The notes: a model not told the origin generated them from the letters alone. DNA of 64,000 nucleotides from an uncultured Faecalibacterium sp. (GCA_934525325.1 CAKSZE010000002.1:6755-70754), one strand, 5' to 3'; counted from the stretch's first letter, positions 1 through 8,455 are shown. Numbers and translations are program-made.

Positions 1-868
1 GGCGCACCGAGGGTGTAAAGCCAGTCACACCCATCAGCACCAGCGCCAGCAGGCTCTTGCCCACTGCACGCCGTCTGCGGCTGCGGTAGCTCTGCTCCCA
101 GCGGTAGGGCAGTAAAACGCTGAGGATATCCCCGCACAGGATGGAAACGTGCATTCCGCTAACTACCAGCACATGGGAAAGCCCTGCGCCCCGGTAGGCG
201 CTGCGCATCTTTGCTGAAAGCCCGCTGCGGTCGCCCACCGTCATAGCCGCCAGCACGCCGCCGGTGTCCCGGTGCATCGCCCGACGCAGGCTCTCGCTCA
301 GTTTTTGCTGCAAGCGGTGGGTACGGGCACGGAAACTGCTGCTCTCGCCCAGCACGGTAAGCTGCGGCTTTTCCGGTACAGGCTCCGCCTGCAAGGCGAT
401 TCCGTCTGCGTACTGCGCCGTCCGTTCTTCCATGTCCGGTTGTTGCAGCGTGAAACAGCCCTGAACCCGCTGCCCTGCCGCGCAGACGGGCAGTTCTGCA
501 CAGGCTATGCGGAAGCCCGCCGGGATGCCGTTCACACTTTCCACCCACAGGGTCGCATCCACCGTGCCCGAAAAACAGGTGCTGTCCGCGCGCTCCACCT
601 CGGCAGTCAGCAGCACGGTGCTCCCGGCGTAATTTGCCCGGGTGTGCTCCAGTCGGGCGCTCGTGGTATGCACCGCGCAAAGCCCCGCCAGTGCGCCCAG
701 CAACAGGCAGACCGCCAGCTTGCGGCTGCCATCCGGGATGCAAATCAGCAGCAAAAAGGCAACAAAAAATGCCGCAAACGGCATAAAAAGCTCCGTTTGC
801 GGCAAAAAAGTCCACAGGAAACTAAGGCCCATCATTCCGGCGCAGAACGCGCAGAGCGGGCGGCGCAT
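1..868 (-). CDS. comEC: ComEC/Rec2 competence protein, N-terminal part (cut by window edge)
   Basis: ComEC forms the inner-membrane channel that carries single-stranded DNA into the cell during transformation. The frame is open from an ATG at 868 to the window edge, giving 289 codons of the N-terminal part. An in-frame TAA lies just upstream at 877-875, so the start cannot be far off. The N-terminus holds hydrophobic helices, then an OB-like soluble region, then the family hallmark read as HVLVVSGMHVSIL near residue 235. This is followed by a basic patch and another helix ending in GVTGFTPSVR. The gene starts 6 nt after the phosphoribosyltransferase stop, so the two are probably cotranscribed. 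No strong ribosome binding site is visible. The competence core and C-terminal metallo-hydrolase domain lie outside the window. Family identity is clear. Confidence 0.9.
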   Translation of the reverse strand, partial: MRRPLCAFCAGMMGLSFLWTFLPQTELFMPFAAFFVAFLLLICIPDGSRKLAVCLLLGALAGLCAVHTTSARLEHTRANYAGSTVLLTAEVERADSTCFSGTVDATLWVESVNGIPAGFRIACAELPVCAAGQRVQGCFTLQQPDMEERTAQYADGIALQAEPVPEKPQLTVLGESSSFRARTHRLQQKLSESLRRAMHRDTGGVLAAMTVGDRSGLSAKMRSAYRGAGLSHVLVVSGMHVSILCGDILSVLLPYRWEQSYRSRRRRAVGKSLLALVLMGVTGFTPSVR

Positions 869-874
869 CCCAGC

Positions 875-1414
875 TTAGTGGAAGAACAGGGGCAGCGGCT
901 CAAGGAAGATGATATCCTTGCGCTCGGAAGCGTCGCCCTCAGCCAGAACAGCGGCCTGACCCACGATGGTGCACTGGGTCTTTTCCGCCAGCGCGTCCAG
1001 CGCCTTCAGAGAGCCGCCGGTGGAGATGACATCATCCACCACCAGCACCCGCTTGCCGTTCATCTTTTCCAGCTCCTTGCGGTCGATGACCAGCTTCTGC
1101 TTACCGGCAGTGGTAATGGACTGATCTTCCACCACCACGGGGTCCGGCATATACAGCTTGACACCCTTGCGGGCGCAGATATAGGGCTTGCCGCTCTGGC
1201 GGCTCATCTCGTGTGCCAGCGGAATACCCTTGGCCTCGGCGGTGAGCAGGATATCAAAATCCGGGCACTTTTTCAGCAGCTCCGCAGCGGCGGCCACGGT
1301 CAGCTCGGCATCACCCAGCATGATGAATGCGGCAATATCCATGTGGTCGTTCACCTTGCAGATGGTCAGCTCACGGGTCAGGCCTGCAACGTGCAGGGTA
1401 TAAGTTTCAGCCAT
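875..1414 (-). CDS. Phosphoribosyltransferase family protein (adenine PRT-like)
   Basis: A 179-residue type I phosphoribosyltransferase. The PRPP-binding loop reads VLVVDDVISTGGS at about residues 123-135, with two adjacent Asp and the TGG turn as in Apt and Xpt enzymes. Such enzymes join a purine base to PRPP in nucleotide salvage. The exact base cannot be fixed from sequence; an adenine phosphoribosyltransferase is the closest guess, and a PRT-fold regulator is possible. I chose the ATG at 1414 because GGGAG lies 9 nt upstream; a TTG two codons earlier is an alternative. It lies between a HIT protein and comEC on the same strand. Confidence 0.8.
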   Translation of the reverse strand: MAETYTLHVAGLTRELTICKVNDHMDIAAFIMLGDAELTVAAAAELLKKCPDFDILLTAEAKGIPLAHEMSRQSGKPYICARKGVKLYMPDPVVVEDQSITTAGKQKLVIDRKELEKMNGKRVLVVDDVISTGGSLKALDALAEKTQCTIVGQAAVLAEGDASERKDIIFLEPLPLFFH

Positions 1415-1441
1415 AATCAAAATCTCCCTTTCGTATTGGAA

Positions 1442-1774
1442 TCAGACAGGCAGTTTTTCGCCGCCCAGAACATGGAAATGCAGATGCTTCACGGTCTGGC
1501 CTGCGTCCTCGCCCACGTTGGAGATGATGCGGTAGCCGTTTTCCAGCCCCTGCTCCTTGGCCAGCTTTGCGATGACGGTGAAGATGTGGCCCAGCAGAGC
1601 ACCATCCTCCTCGGTCAGCGCAGCGGCAGAGGAGATGTGCTTGCGGGGAACCACAAGGAAATGCACCTTTGCCTGCGGGTTGATGTCGTAGAATGCCACT
1701 ACCTGGTCATCCTCGTACAGCTTTTTAGAGGGGATCTTGCCCTCTGCGATCATGCAAAACAGACAATCTTCCAT
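1442..1774 (-). CDS. HIT family nucleotide-binding protein
   Basis: A 110-residue histidine-triad protein of the Hint/PKCI branch. These proteins hydrolyse nucleoside phosphoramidates or AMP-linked substrates in the cytoplasm. The catalytic triad H97-x-H99-x-H101 (KHLHFHVLGG) sits near the C-terminus. C4 and C7, together with H46 and H97, match the Hint zinc site. The ATG at 1774 has GGAG about 9 nt upstream, so the open frame further upstream is not used. Length is normal. It is followed 28 nt later by the phosphoribosyltransferase on the same strand. Confidence 0.92.
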   Translation of the reverse strand: MEDCLFCMIAEGKIPSKKLYEDDQVVAFYDINPQAKVHFLVVPRKHISSAAALTEEDGALLGHIFTVIAKLAKEQGLENGYRIISNVGEDAGQTVKHLHFHVLGGEKLPV

Positions 1775-1856
1775 GGGGGAACACTCCTTCCTGCTTCTAC
1801 AAAAGCCCGCCGCCCCGGCGCACATCCGGCACCGGGGCACGGGGCATAGATTCTTT

Positions 1857-4517
1857 TTAGCCCAGAGCCTTCTTGACGATGGCGCTCACAGCAGCCAGTG
1901 CCTCATCGATCTTGGTCTCGTCCTTCAGACCGGCCATTGCAAAGTCCGGCTTGCCGCCGCCCTTGCCGCCTGCGATAGCGGACAGCTCCTTGACCAGCAC
2001 ACCGGCCTTCAGACCCTTTTCCTGTGCCAGCTTATTCACGGTAACAGCCATGGTGATCTTATCCTCGGCCTTGCCCACCAGAACAGCCACCACGGGGTTC
2101 ACGGCCTTGTCGCGGATGCTGTCGCACATGCCGCGCAGGGTGTCGCCGGTGGTGCCGGTAAAGTATGCGGAGGCGATCTTCACGCCGTCTGCTTCCTCGG
2201 CATTGTCGAACAGGCTGTCCACCTTGGAGGCGGCGATCTTGGCCTTCATCTCCTCCAGCTCGCGGCTCATGGCCTTGTTCTCAGCCATCACAGCTTCAGC
2301 ACGGGCGGGCAGAGCAGCCACGTTGTTGGCCTTGAGGGTGTTTGCCACCTCATGCAGCATAGCTTCCTGCAGGTTTGCACGGATCAGCAGGTTGCGGCCG
2401 GTGACAGCCTCGATACGGCGGATGCCGGCAGCCACAGAGGACTCGCTGACGATCTTGAAGCCGCCGATCTGGGCGGTGTTCTTGACATGGGTGCCGCCGC
2501 AGAACTCGGTAGACCAGCCCTCAATGTCCACCACGCGGACCACCTTGCCGTACTTTTCGCCAAACAGAGCCATTGCGCCCAGCTTCTTGGCTTCCTCCAC
2601 CGGCATCTCCTGCACGGTGACGTTCATGGAGTCAAAGATCTTATCGTTGACGATCTTCTGCACCCGTGCCAGCTCCTCGGCAGTCACGGCGCTGAAGTGG
2701 GTAAAGTCGAAGTGGGTGATGGAGGCATCCTGATAGGAACCTGCCTGATGCACATGGTCGCCCAGCACCTCGCGCAGGGCAGCCTGCAGCAGGTGGGTAG
2801 CGGTGTGGTTGCGGGCAATGGCCATGCGGTAGTCCTTGTCCACCTGTGCGGTCAGCACATCGCCGACCTTCACAATGCCGCTTTCCAGCACGCAGGTGTG
2901 GACGTAGTAGCCCTTGGGGGTCTTTTTCACGTCCAGCACGCGCAGGCTGCACTCGGCACCGTTCAGCACGCCGTGGTCGGCAGCCTGACCACCCATCTCG
3001 GCGTAGAAGGGGGTCTTATCCAGCACCACCAGCACGCCGTCCTTTGCTTCCTCGTCGGTGGCAATGGCGTCGGTCAGGGTCTCTTCATCGCTCAGCGCCA
3101 CAACGGTGCCCTTGTCGGTCAGGGTGTCGTAGCCGGTAAAGACGGTGGGCTCGGCTTCCAGTGCACCGAACAGATCCTCGCTCCAGCCGGAGATGTTCTT
3201 CTTCAGACGCTCGGCGCGGGCGCGCTCCTTCTGCTTCTTCATCTCTGCGTGGAAGCCGTCCTCGTCGATCTCCAGACCCTGCTCGGCGGCGATCTCCTTG
3301 GTCAGATCCAGCGGGAAACCGAAGGTATCGTTCAGCTTGAAAGCATCCAAGCCGCTCAGCAGCTTCTGGTGTGCCTTCTCCAGACGGTCGATCATGTTGT
3401 TCAGGATGTTCATGCCGGCATCGATGGTGCGGGCAAAGTTTGCCTCCTCGGTGCCGATGACCTTCTTGATATAGGCGTCGTGCTCACGCAGCTCGGGGTA
3501 AGCGGACTCGCTGGACTGGATGACCGTCTCCACCAGCTCCACGAGGAAGGGGCGGCTGATGCCCAGCATCCGGCCATGGCGGGCAGCGCGGCGGAGCAGA
3601 CGGCGCAGCACATAGCCGCGGCCCTCGTTGGAGGGCAGGATGCCGTCGGACACCATGAAGGTGCAGCTGCGGATGTGGTCGGTGATGACGCGGATGGAGA
3701 TGTCCTCCTTGGGGTCAGCACCGTAGGTCTTGCCCGCGATGTGCTCCACATGGTGCAGCACGCTCTGGACGGTATCGACCTCGAACAGGTTGCCCACGCC
3801 CTGCATCACGCAGGCCAGACGCTCCAGACCCATGCCGGTGTCGATGTTGGGGCGGGCCAGACGCTCGTAGTGGCCCTTGCCGTCGGCGTCGAACTGGCTG
3901 AACACGAGGTTCCAGATCTCCATATAGCGGTCGCAGTCGCAGCCCACGCCGCAGGTCGGCTTGCCGCAGCCGTACTCGGGGCCGCGGTCAAAGTAGATCT
4001 CGGAGCAGGGGCCGCACGGGCCGGAGCCGTGCTCCCAGAAGTTGTCCTCCTTGCCCAGACGCACCATGTGGTCCGGGGCAATGCCGACCTTCTTGGTCCA
4101 GATATCGTAGGCCTCGTCGTCCTCCTCATAGACAGAGATGTGCAGACGATCCTTGGGAATAGCCATCCACTCGTCGCTGGTCAGGAACTCCCAAGCCCAA
4201 GGAATGACCTCGTCCTTGAAGTAATCCTGGAAGGAGAAGTTGCCCAGCATCTCAAAGAAGGTGCCGTGGCGGGCAGTGATGCCCACGCGCTCGATATCCG
4301 GGGTGCGGATGCACTTCTGGCAGGTGGTCACACGGTGGCGGGGCGGCTCCTCCTGTGCCAGGAACCACTTCTTCATGGGTGCCATGCCGCTGTTGATCAG
4401 CAGCAGGCTGGGGTCATTCTTGGGTACCAGGGGGAAGCTGTCCAGACGCAGATGACCCTTGCTTTCAAAGAAGCTCAGGTACTTTTCGCGCAGTTCATTC
4501 AAACCGGTCCATTGCAT
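1857..4517 (-). CDS. alaS: Alanyl-tRNA synthetase
   Basis: An 886-residue cytosolic enzyme that charges tRNA-Ala with alanine and clears mischarged Ser/Gly. The class II catalytic core starts at MQWTGLNELREKYLSFF and includes the motif 2 region around RHTFFEMLGNFSF (read here as RHGTFFEMLGNFSF). The editing domain carries HTATH and the distal CGGTH zinc/editing motif. The C-terminal DHHA1 domain ends with GGKGGGKPDFAMAG. Full length for the family. The ATG at 4517 has GGAGAG upstream and matches the family N-terminus better than the open codons before it. Transcription starts behind a T-box leader, so expression should rise when uncharged tRNA-Ala accumulates. The next gene downstream is the HIT protein. 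Confidence 0.98.
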   Translation of the reverse strand: MQWTGLNELREKYLSFFESKGHLRLDSFPLVPKNDPSLLLINSGMAPMKKWFLAQEEPPRHRVTTCQKCIRTPDIERVGITARHGTFFEMLGNFSFQDYFKDEVIPWAWEFLTSDEWMAIPKDRLHISVYEEDDEAYDIWTKKVGIAPDHMVRLGKEDNFWEHGSGPCGPCSEIYFDRGPEYGCGKPTCGVGCDCDRYMEIWNLVFSQFDADGKGHYERLARPNIDTGMGLERLACVMQGVGNLFEVDTVQSVLHHVEHIAGKTYGADPKEDISIRVITDHIRSCTFMVSDGILPSNEGRGYVLRRLLRRAARHGRMLGISRPFLVELVETVIQSSESAYPELREHDAYIKKVIGTEEANFARTIDAGMNILNNMIDRLEKAHQKLLSGLDAFKLNDTFGFPLDLTKEIAAEQGLEIDEDGFHAEMKKQKERARAERLKKNISGWSEDLFGALEAEPTVFTGYDTLTDKGTVVALSDEETLTDAIATDEEAKDGVLVVLDKTPFYAEMGGQAADHGVLNGAECSLRVLDVKKTPKGYYVHTCVLESGIVKVGDVLTAQVDKDYRMAIARNHTATHLLQAALREVLGDHVHQAGSYQDASITHFDFTHFSAVTAEELARVQKIVNDKIFDSMNVTVQEMPVEEAKKLGAMALFGEKYGKVVRVVDIEGWSTEFCGGTHVKNTAQIGGFKIVSESSVAAGIRRIEAVTGRNLLIRANLQEAMLHEVANTLKANNVAALPARAEAVMAENKAMSRELEEMKAKIAASKVDSLFDNAEEADGVKIASAYFTGTTGDTLRGMCDSIRDKAVNPVVAVLVGKAEDKITMAVTVNKLAQEKGLKAGVLVKELSAIAGGKGGGKPDFAMAGLKDETKIDEALAAVSAIVKKALG

Positions 4518-4594
4518 AGATCTTTCTCTCCTCAATCGTCTTTGGCGCTTATGCGCCGTTTTTTATGCTGTTATGGCAGAGGGGCGGCACGGTG

Positions 4595-4893
4595 AAAAAA
4601 CAAAAAACAGCCCTCATCCCAAAAGGGACGAAGGCTGCTTGTGCATCAAACTCCGTGGTACCACCCAAATTGCAAAGGATCACATGTCCCCTGCCGCTTT
4701 CGGCGCATTAACGCTGCGCAGCGTCCGGTTTACATTCGCCGGAAGCTCCGGGGTGGCGCGAAATGATCCCGACCGGAGCACCTTACAGCCGTGGGCGCTC
4801 TCTCTGGACGGTGGTGTGTGCATTTCTGACCCCATCATTGCCATCTGTCATAATTTTACATTCCGCAAAGCAGGCGAAGCGCCCCTTTGCGTA
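4595..4893 (-). promoter_or_regulatory. T-box leader of alaS
   Basis: In minus-strand sense the leader contains the conserved T-box core GGGTGGTACCACG at about 4671-4653. It is followed by an intrinsic terminator and then by alaS. Upstream, around 4740-4860, lie a long stem I with an AGAGAGAG segment and a GCTCCGG/CCGGAGC arm. In this family uncharged tRNA pairs with a specifier codon in stem I and with the T-box bulge, which favours the antiterminator. I could not place the specifier codon with certainty; alanine is inferred from the gene. Confidence 0.93.
4601..4637 (-). terminator. T-box terminator hairpin before alaS
   Basis: Minus-strand arms AGCCTTCGTCCC and GGGATGAGGGCT close a TTTT loop and are followed by GTTTTTT. 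The upstream arm lies just after the T-box core, as expected for the terminator that competes with the antiterminator. Confidence 0.88.
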
Positions 4894-4900
4894 CAGCTAA

Positions 4901-4928
4901 ATTATAGCATACACAAAGCGTTTGTCAA
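4901..4928 (-). promoter_or_regulatory. Sigma-A promoter for the alaS T-box transcript
   Basis: Minus-strand TTGACA, 16-nt spacer, TATAAT. Both boxes are perfect, and the position suits a start at the 5' end of the T-box leader. Confidence 0.88.
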
Positions 4929-4998
4929 CGTTTTTTCCGAAAAAAGGCGGTTTGTCCCCTGCCTGCGCGGAAATCCGCTTCTTTGCGCCGCGCCGTGC

Positions 4999-5027
4999 TT
5001 GACGTGGGGTCCCGCTTTCGGTACAAT
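4999..5027 (+). promoter_or_regulatory. Sigma-A promoter for the pseudouridine synthase gene
   Basis: TTGACG, 17-nt spacer, TACAAT, about 50 nt before the GTG start at 5076. It is divergent from the alaS promoter. Confidence 0.82.
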
Positions 5028-5075
5028 AAAGAGTGATATCAAGTCCATTCTGGTCATAAAAGGAAGGAATATTCC

Positions 5076-6026
5076 GTGAAAATTTTAAAAGTAAAGTGTC
5101 TTGCCCCCACCCGGCTGGACAATTATCTGACCCAGCAGTACCCCGCCCTGACCCCCGGTCGCCTGAACAAGGCACTGCGGGAAAACAAGATCAAGCTGAA
5201 CGGCAAAAAGCAACCGCTTTCCACCCGCGTGATGGCGGGCGATGAGATCAAGCTGTTCATTCTGGACGACGTGCTGGACGCCGACCGCCGGGTGGACGGC
5301 CCCGCGTGGAAGAACGCCCGCACCCCGGCGCAGGTGGTGTACGACTGCCCGCAGATTTTAATTGTAAACAAGCCCGCCGGCGTTGCGGTGGACGGCCCGG
5401 AGGACGATACTCTGCTGAACCGTGCGCTGCTGTACCTGAACAAGCAGGGCGAGTATAAGGAGAACGACCTGTACACCCCCGCTTTGTGCCACCGGCTGGA
5501 CACCGGCACCAGCGGCCTTGTGATCATTGCCAAGACCCCGGAGGCCGAGGAGCTGTTCCTTTCTGCCATCAAGAACCGCGAGGTGCAAAAGACCTACCTC
5601 TGCGTCACCTTTGGCCGCCCTGTGCCGCCGGATGCCACCTTGGGTGGCTACCTGCTGAAGGACGCCGACCGCGGCATCGTGAAGATCGTGGAGGACAAGC
5701 AGCCCGGCGCCAAGGAGGTGGAGACCCGGTACGAGACCATCGCCGTCTCCGGCCGTCTGGCCCTGCTGAAGGTGCAGCTGATCACCGGCCGCACCCACCA
5801 GATCCGCGCCCACATGGCCAGCATCGGCTGCCCCATCCTTGGCGACAGCAAGTACGGCAACAACAGCGCCAACCGGGAACTGAAGCTGAAGTATCAGGCG
5901 CTGTGCGCATGGGAGCTGACCATGCCCCGCTTCACTCAGCCGGACTTTGCCTTCCTCAGCGGCAAGACCTTCCACGCCCCGAAGCCGTGGTATTACCAGC
6001 AGGTACTGGATGGCACTTTGAAGTAA
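5076..6026 (+). CDS. RluA-family RNA pseudouridine synthase with S4 domain
   Basis: A 316-residue enzyme that converts uridine to pseudouridine in rRNA or tRNA. An N-terminal S4 RNA-binding domain (about residues 1-65, LDNYLTQQYPALTPGRLNKAL) precedes the catalytic domain. The catalytic HRLDTGTSGLV motif at 139-149 has the nucleophile D142. The RTHQIRAHMASIGCPILGD block follows. It resembles RluC/RluD, but the target uridine cannot be assigned from sequence. The start is GTG at 5076, with AGGAAGG upstream. No terminator separates it from the Mrr gene 28 nt downstream, so the two may share a transcript. Confidence 0.93.
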   Translation: MKILKVKCLAPTRLDNYLTQQYPALTPGRLNKALRENKIKLNGKKQPLSTRVMAGDEIKLFILDDVLDADRRVDGPAWKNARTPAQVVYDCPQILIVNKPAGVAVDGPEDDTLLNRALLYLNKQGEYKENDLYTPALCHRLDTGTSGLVIIAKTPEAEELFLSAIKNREVQKTYLCVTFGRPVPPDATLGGYLLKDADRGIVKIVEDKQPGAKEVETRYETIAVSGRLALLKVQLITGRTHQIRAHMASIGCPILGDSKYGNNSANRELKLKYQALCAWELTMPRFTQPDFAFLSGKTFHAPKPWYYQQVLDGTLK

Positions 6027-6054
6027 GGTTTTATCATTGATTGTGAGGAATTTC

Positions 6055-6957
6055 ATGTCACTTCCAAAATACAACGAACTTTACACCTTGCTTTTGACCG
6101 CATTGCAGGACGGAAATGCTCACACCATGAAAGAGGTGCGAGATTTTATTGCGCAGGCACTGCACTTGACGGAACAGGAACTTGCAGAAACCTTACCAAG
6201 CGGCACGCAAAGTGTTTTCACCAGTCGTTCCAATTGGGCAAAAACATACTTAAAGAAGGCTCAAATGATCGATTCGCCCCAGCGGGGTTATGTTATTCTT
6301 ACTCCTGCCGGGAAAGCTCTCTTGGAAAGCGGCGTACCCATCACAAATTCTATTCTGGCGCAAAAATGTCCTGATTTTTTGGAATTCTACCAGCATAAAA
6401 ACCTCAATAATTCCATTATCCCATCAGATGAATCACAAGAAGAAACGCCCGAAACGCCACAGGAAACCTTTGAGCGGGTCTATTCTTTAATCAATGAGCA
6501 GCTGGCAGATGATCTGTTGACCGAGGTTCTTAACCAGACACCCGCATTTTTTGAGCAGCTCGTGGTCGATCTTATGAAAGCCATGAACTATGGCGAAGGA
6601 TTTGTAACCAAATATAGCGGTGATGATGGTATAGACGGCATTGTCCATGAGGATAAACTTGGATTCAATTTGATTTACATTCAGGCCAAACGCTGGAAAC
6701 CTGATATTACGATCAGCAAACCGGAATTACAAAAGTTTGCCGGTGCAATGATGGGCCCACCCAAAGTGGACAAGGGGCTTTTCATTACAACTGCAAAATT
6801 TTCTCCCAAAGCAAAGGAGTTTGCAAACGCACAACATATCATCCTAGTGGATGGCAAACGCCTGACTGAATTGATGATCGAATACGGCGTTGGTGTTTCT
6901 ACCCAAAAAGCCTATCTTGTCAAACGAGTTGACAGTGATTATTTTTCTGATAACTGA
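6055..6957 (+). CDS. mrr: Mrr-type (type IV) restriction endonuclease
   Basis: A 300-residue DNA-cutting defence protein expected to act on modified foreign DNA. Residues 1-90 form the winged-helix Mrr_N domain (LPKYNELYTLLLTAL at the start, GYVILTPAGKALL at the end). Residues 160-300 hold the Mrr catalytic domain: FEQLVVDLM with E167, then SGDDGIDGIV with catalytic D194, then YIQAKRW with Q210-x-K212. All catalytic positions look intact. The ATG at 6055 has GAGG upstream; the earlier TTG at 6037 is less likely. The gene is visibly more AT-rich than its neighbours (23 of 60 bases are G or C at 6601-6660), which suggests recent transfer. No methyltransferase or specificity gene is adjacent, consistent with a type IV enzyme. 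Confidence 0.92.
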   Translation: MSLPKYNELYTLLLTALQDGNAHTMKEVRDFIAQALHLTEQELAETLPSGTQSVFTSRSNWAKTYLKKAQMIDSPQRGYVILTPAGKALLESGVPITNSILAQKCPDFLEFYQHKNLNNSIIPSDESQEETPETPQETFERVYSLINEQLADDLLTEVLNQTPAFFEQLVVDLMKAMNYGEGFVTKYSGDDGIDGIVHEDKLGFNLIYIQAKRWKPDITISKPELQKFAGAMMGPPKVDKGLFITTAKFSPKAKEFANAQHIILVDGKRLTELMIEYGVGVSTQKAYLVKRVDSDYFSDN

Positions 6958-6984
6958 TTCCAATTTTGTATTCTGTGCAAAAAG

Positions 6985-7062
6985 TATAACCGCATCCCTT
7001 TCCCAATACGCCCCCTCTCGTGAAAATACAATGCCGGGCAGACCGCAGTCTGCCCGGCATTG
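6985..7062 (-). repeat. Composite intergenic repeat, copy 1 (hairpin + tail motif)
   Basis: Read on the minus strand, a hairpin with 15-nt arms (CAATGCCGGGCAGAC and its complement, 7029-7062) has a TGCG tip. It is followed by a tail beginning TATTTTCACGAGAGGGGGCG. The same tip and tail recur at 9482, 15668 and 45516. It sits just after the 3' end of the hydroxy-acid dehydrogenase gene and probably also terminates it. Confidence 0.75.
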
Positions 7063-7079
7063 TTCTATAAACAAAATCT

Positions 7080-8099
7080 TTAGACCCGCACCATATCCGG
7101 GGTGATCTCGGCCAGCGTATGGGCACCGCACATCTGCATGGTGTCGGCCAACTCCCCGGCCAGCTTGTCGATGTAGCACTTCACACCCTCTGCGCCGCCG
7201 CCGTAAACAGCGGTCACGAAGGGGCGGCAGATCAGCACGCCGTCTGCGCCCAGCGCCAGCGCCTTGAACACATCCACGCCGGTGCGGATGCCGCCGTCCA
7301 CCAGCACCTTCACGCCGGTGCCCTTGAGCGCTGCGGCGATCTCCGGCAGCACCTCGGCGGTGGCGGGGCACTGATCCAGCACACGGCCGCCGTGGTTGGA
7401 CACCACGATGGCAGCGGCACCGGCCTGCTTTGCCTTCAGTGCGCCCTTGACGGTCATCACGCCCTTGACGATGAAGGGACGCTCTGCCAGCTGCACGATC
7501 TCGGCCAGCTCCTCCACGCTCTTGCTGCCGGCGGGCGGGGTCATGTTCTTCAGGAAGGGCAGACCCGCTGCATCCACGTCCATAGCCACGGCAAAGCAGC
7601 CGCTGGCCTTGGCCTGTGCCATCTTCTCCCGGATGGTGTCGATGTTCCACGGCTTGATGGTGGGCACACCGCAGCCGCCCGCAGCGCCGATGGCGCGGGT
7701 AGCCATCTCCATCACGGTGGGGTTGGTGCCGTCGCCGGTAAAGGCAGCAATGCCGTTTTCGGCACAGGCGCGCACCAGCACATCGTTATAGGTCATATCG
7801 GTGTAGGTATCGGAGTAGTGCAGGTTCACTGCGCCCACAGGGCCCGCAAAGAAGGGGTAGCGGAAGCTTTTGCCGAACAGTTCCAGTGTGGTGTCCGGTA
7901 CACCGCCGGGGCACAGGGTGTCCATATTCACCCGGATGTCCGCCCACTTATTATAATTGCGGATCGCGGTATCGCCCACGCCCTTGGCACCCGGGCCGGG
8001 GATCTGGTTTTTACAGGCCACGCCGTTGCACACCGGACAGGCCTTGCAGTATTGACCAATGCAGGTACGGGCATTGGCAAGCACTTCAGGATAAGTCAT
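7080..8099 (-). CDS. FMN-dependent alpha-hydroxy-acid oxidizing protein with N-terminal Cys cluster
   Basis: A 339-residue TIM-barrel flavoprotein of the lactate/glycolate oxidase family, which oxidises 2-hydroxy acids to 2-oxo acids. Family marks are VSNHGGRVLDQ (active-site His, FMN contacts), KGVMTVKGALKAKQAG before it, and VDGGIRTGVDVFKALALGADGV after it. The N-terminus is unusual: Cys at 13, 18, 21, 24 and 29, then PGPGAKG. In a strict anaerobe the electron acceptor is unlikely to be oxygen, and the Cys cluster may hold a metal or FeS centre (inference). The ATG at 8099 has GGAGGA 8 nt upstream. It is transcribed alone from a clear promoter and convergent with mrr. Confidence 0.87.
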   Translation of the reverse strand: MTYPEVLANARTCIGQYCKACPVCNGVACKNQIPGPGAKGVGDTAIRNYNKWADIRVNMDTLCPGGVPDTTLELFGKSFRYPFFAGPVGAVNLHYSDTYTDMTYNDVLVRACAENGIAAFTGDGTNPTVMEMATRAIGAAGGCGVPTIKPWNIDTIREKMAQAKASGCFAVAMDVDAAGLPFLKNMTPPAGSKSVEELAEIVQLAERPFIVKGVMTVKGALKAKQAGAAAIVVSNHGGRVLDQCPATAEVLPEIAAALKGTGVKVLVDGGIRTGVDVFKALALGADGVLICRPFVTAVYGGGAEGVKCYIDKLAGELADTMQMCGAHTLAEITPDMVRV

Positions 8100-8167
8100 A
8101 AAAGCATCCTCCTTATATTTCCCGCCGCTGCGGCACAAAATGACCCGCCACAGCGCTCTTTGCCCTC

Positions 8168-8196
8168 AATATAGACCCATTTTAAAGGTGCGTCAA
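8168..8196 (-). promoter_or_regulatory. Sigma-A promoter for the hydroxy-acid dehydrogenase gene
   Basis: Minus-strand TTGACG, 17-nt spacer, TATATT, about 70 nt before the ATG at 8099. Confidence 0.78.
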
Positions 8197-8287
8197 GGGC
8201 TTTTTGTGCTTTCCGTCCATGTGGTAGGACATCTTTTCGCGTTTTTTCGTTGTTTTTAAAAAAGTCTGATTTTTTTCAAAAAAATCC

Positions 8288-8316
8288 TTGACAAAAAGCC
8301 TGCTTTCAGGTATTAT
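8288..8316 (+). promoter_or_regulatory. Sigma-A promoter for tRNA-Ser
   Basis: TTGACA, 17-nt spacer, TATTAT, ending 45 nt before the tRNA. Confidence 0.88.
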
Positions 8317-8361
8317 AGTGGAGCGCCAAGGGCACCCGCCCAAAGGCAGAACAAAAGATGT

Positions 8362-8453
8362 GGAAAGATGGCTGAGTTGGTCTAAGGCGCACGACTGGAA
8401 ATCGTGTAACGTGTCAAAAGCGTTCTGGGGTTCGAATCCCCATCTTTCCGCCA
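8362..8453 (+). tRNA. tRNA-Ser(GGA)
   Basis: The acceptor arms GGAAAGA and TCTTTCC pair, followed by discriminator G and an encoded CCA. The anticodon loop CTGGAAA gives anticodon GGA, which reads UCC/UCU. A long variable arm (GTGTCAAAAGCGTTC region) is typical of serine tRNAs. The T-loop reads GGTTCGAATCC. Confidence 0.97.
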
Positions 8454-8455
8454 GA

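Noticed and set aside
159-815. A 218-codon minus-strand frame at the left edge
   Set aside because: Its translation is Arg/Gly/Ala-rich noise; the neighbouring frame of the same strand gives a clean ComEC with HVLVVSGMHV.
1737-4595. A 952-codon open frame on the plus strand across alaS
   Set aside because: It is antisense to a clear alaS gene; high GC at third positions keeps the opposite strand open. The translation is low-complexity (His/Leu/Gly/Val-rich) and has no start signal.
4653-4860. Naming the specifier codon of the alaS T-box
   Set aside because: Several GCT or GCC triplets lie in the stem I region and I could not decide which is in the specifier loop without folding.
6844-7650. 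A 268-codon minus-strand frame overlapping mrr and the flavoprotein gene
   Set aside because: It lies in the wrong frame of the hydroxy-acid dehydrogenase and crosses a repeat; its composition is Arg/Gly/His-rich noise.
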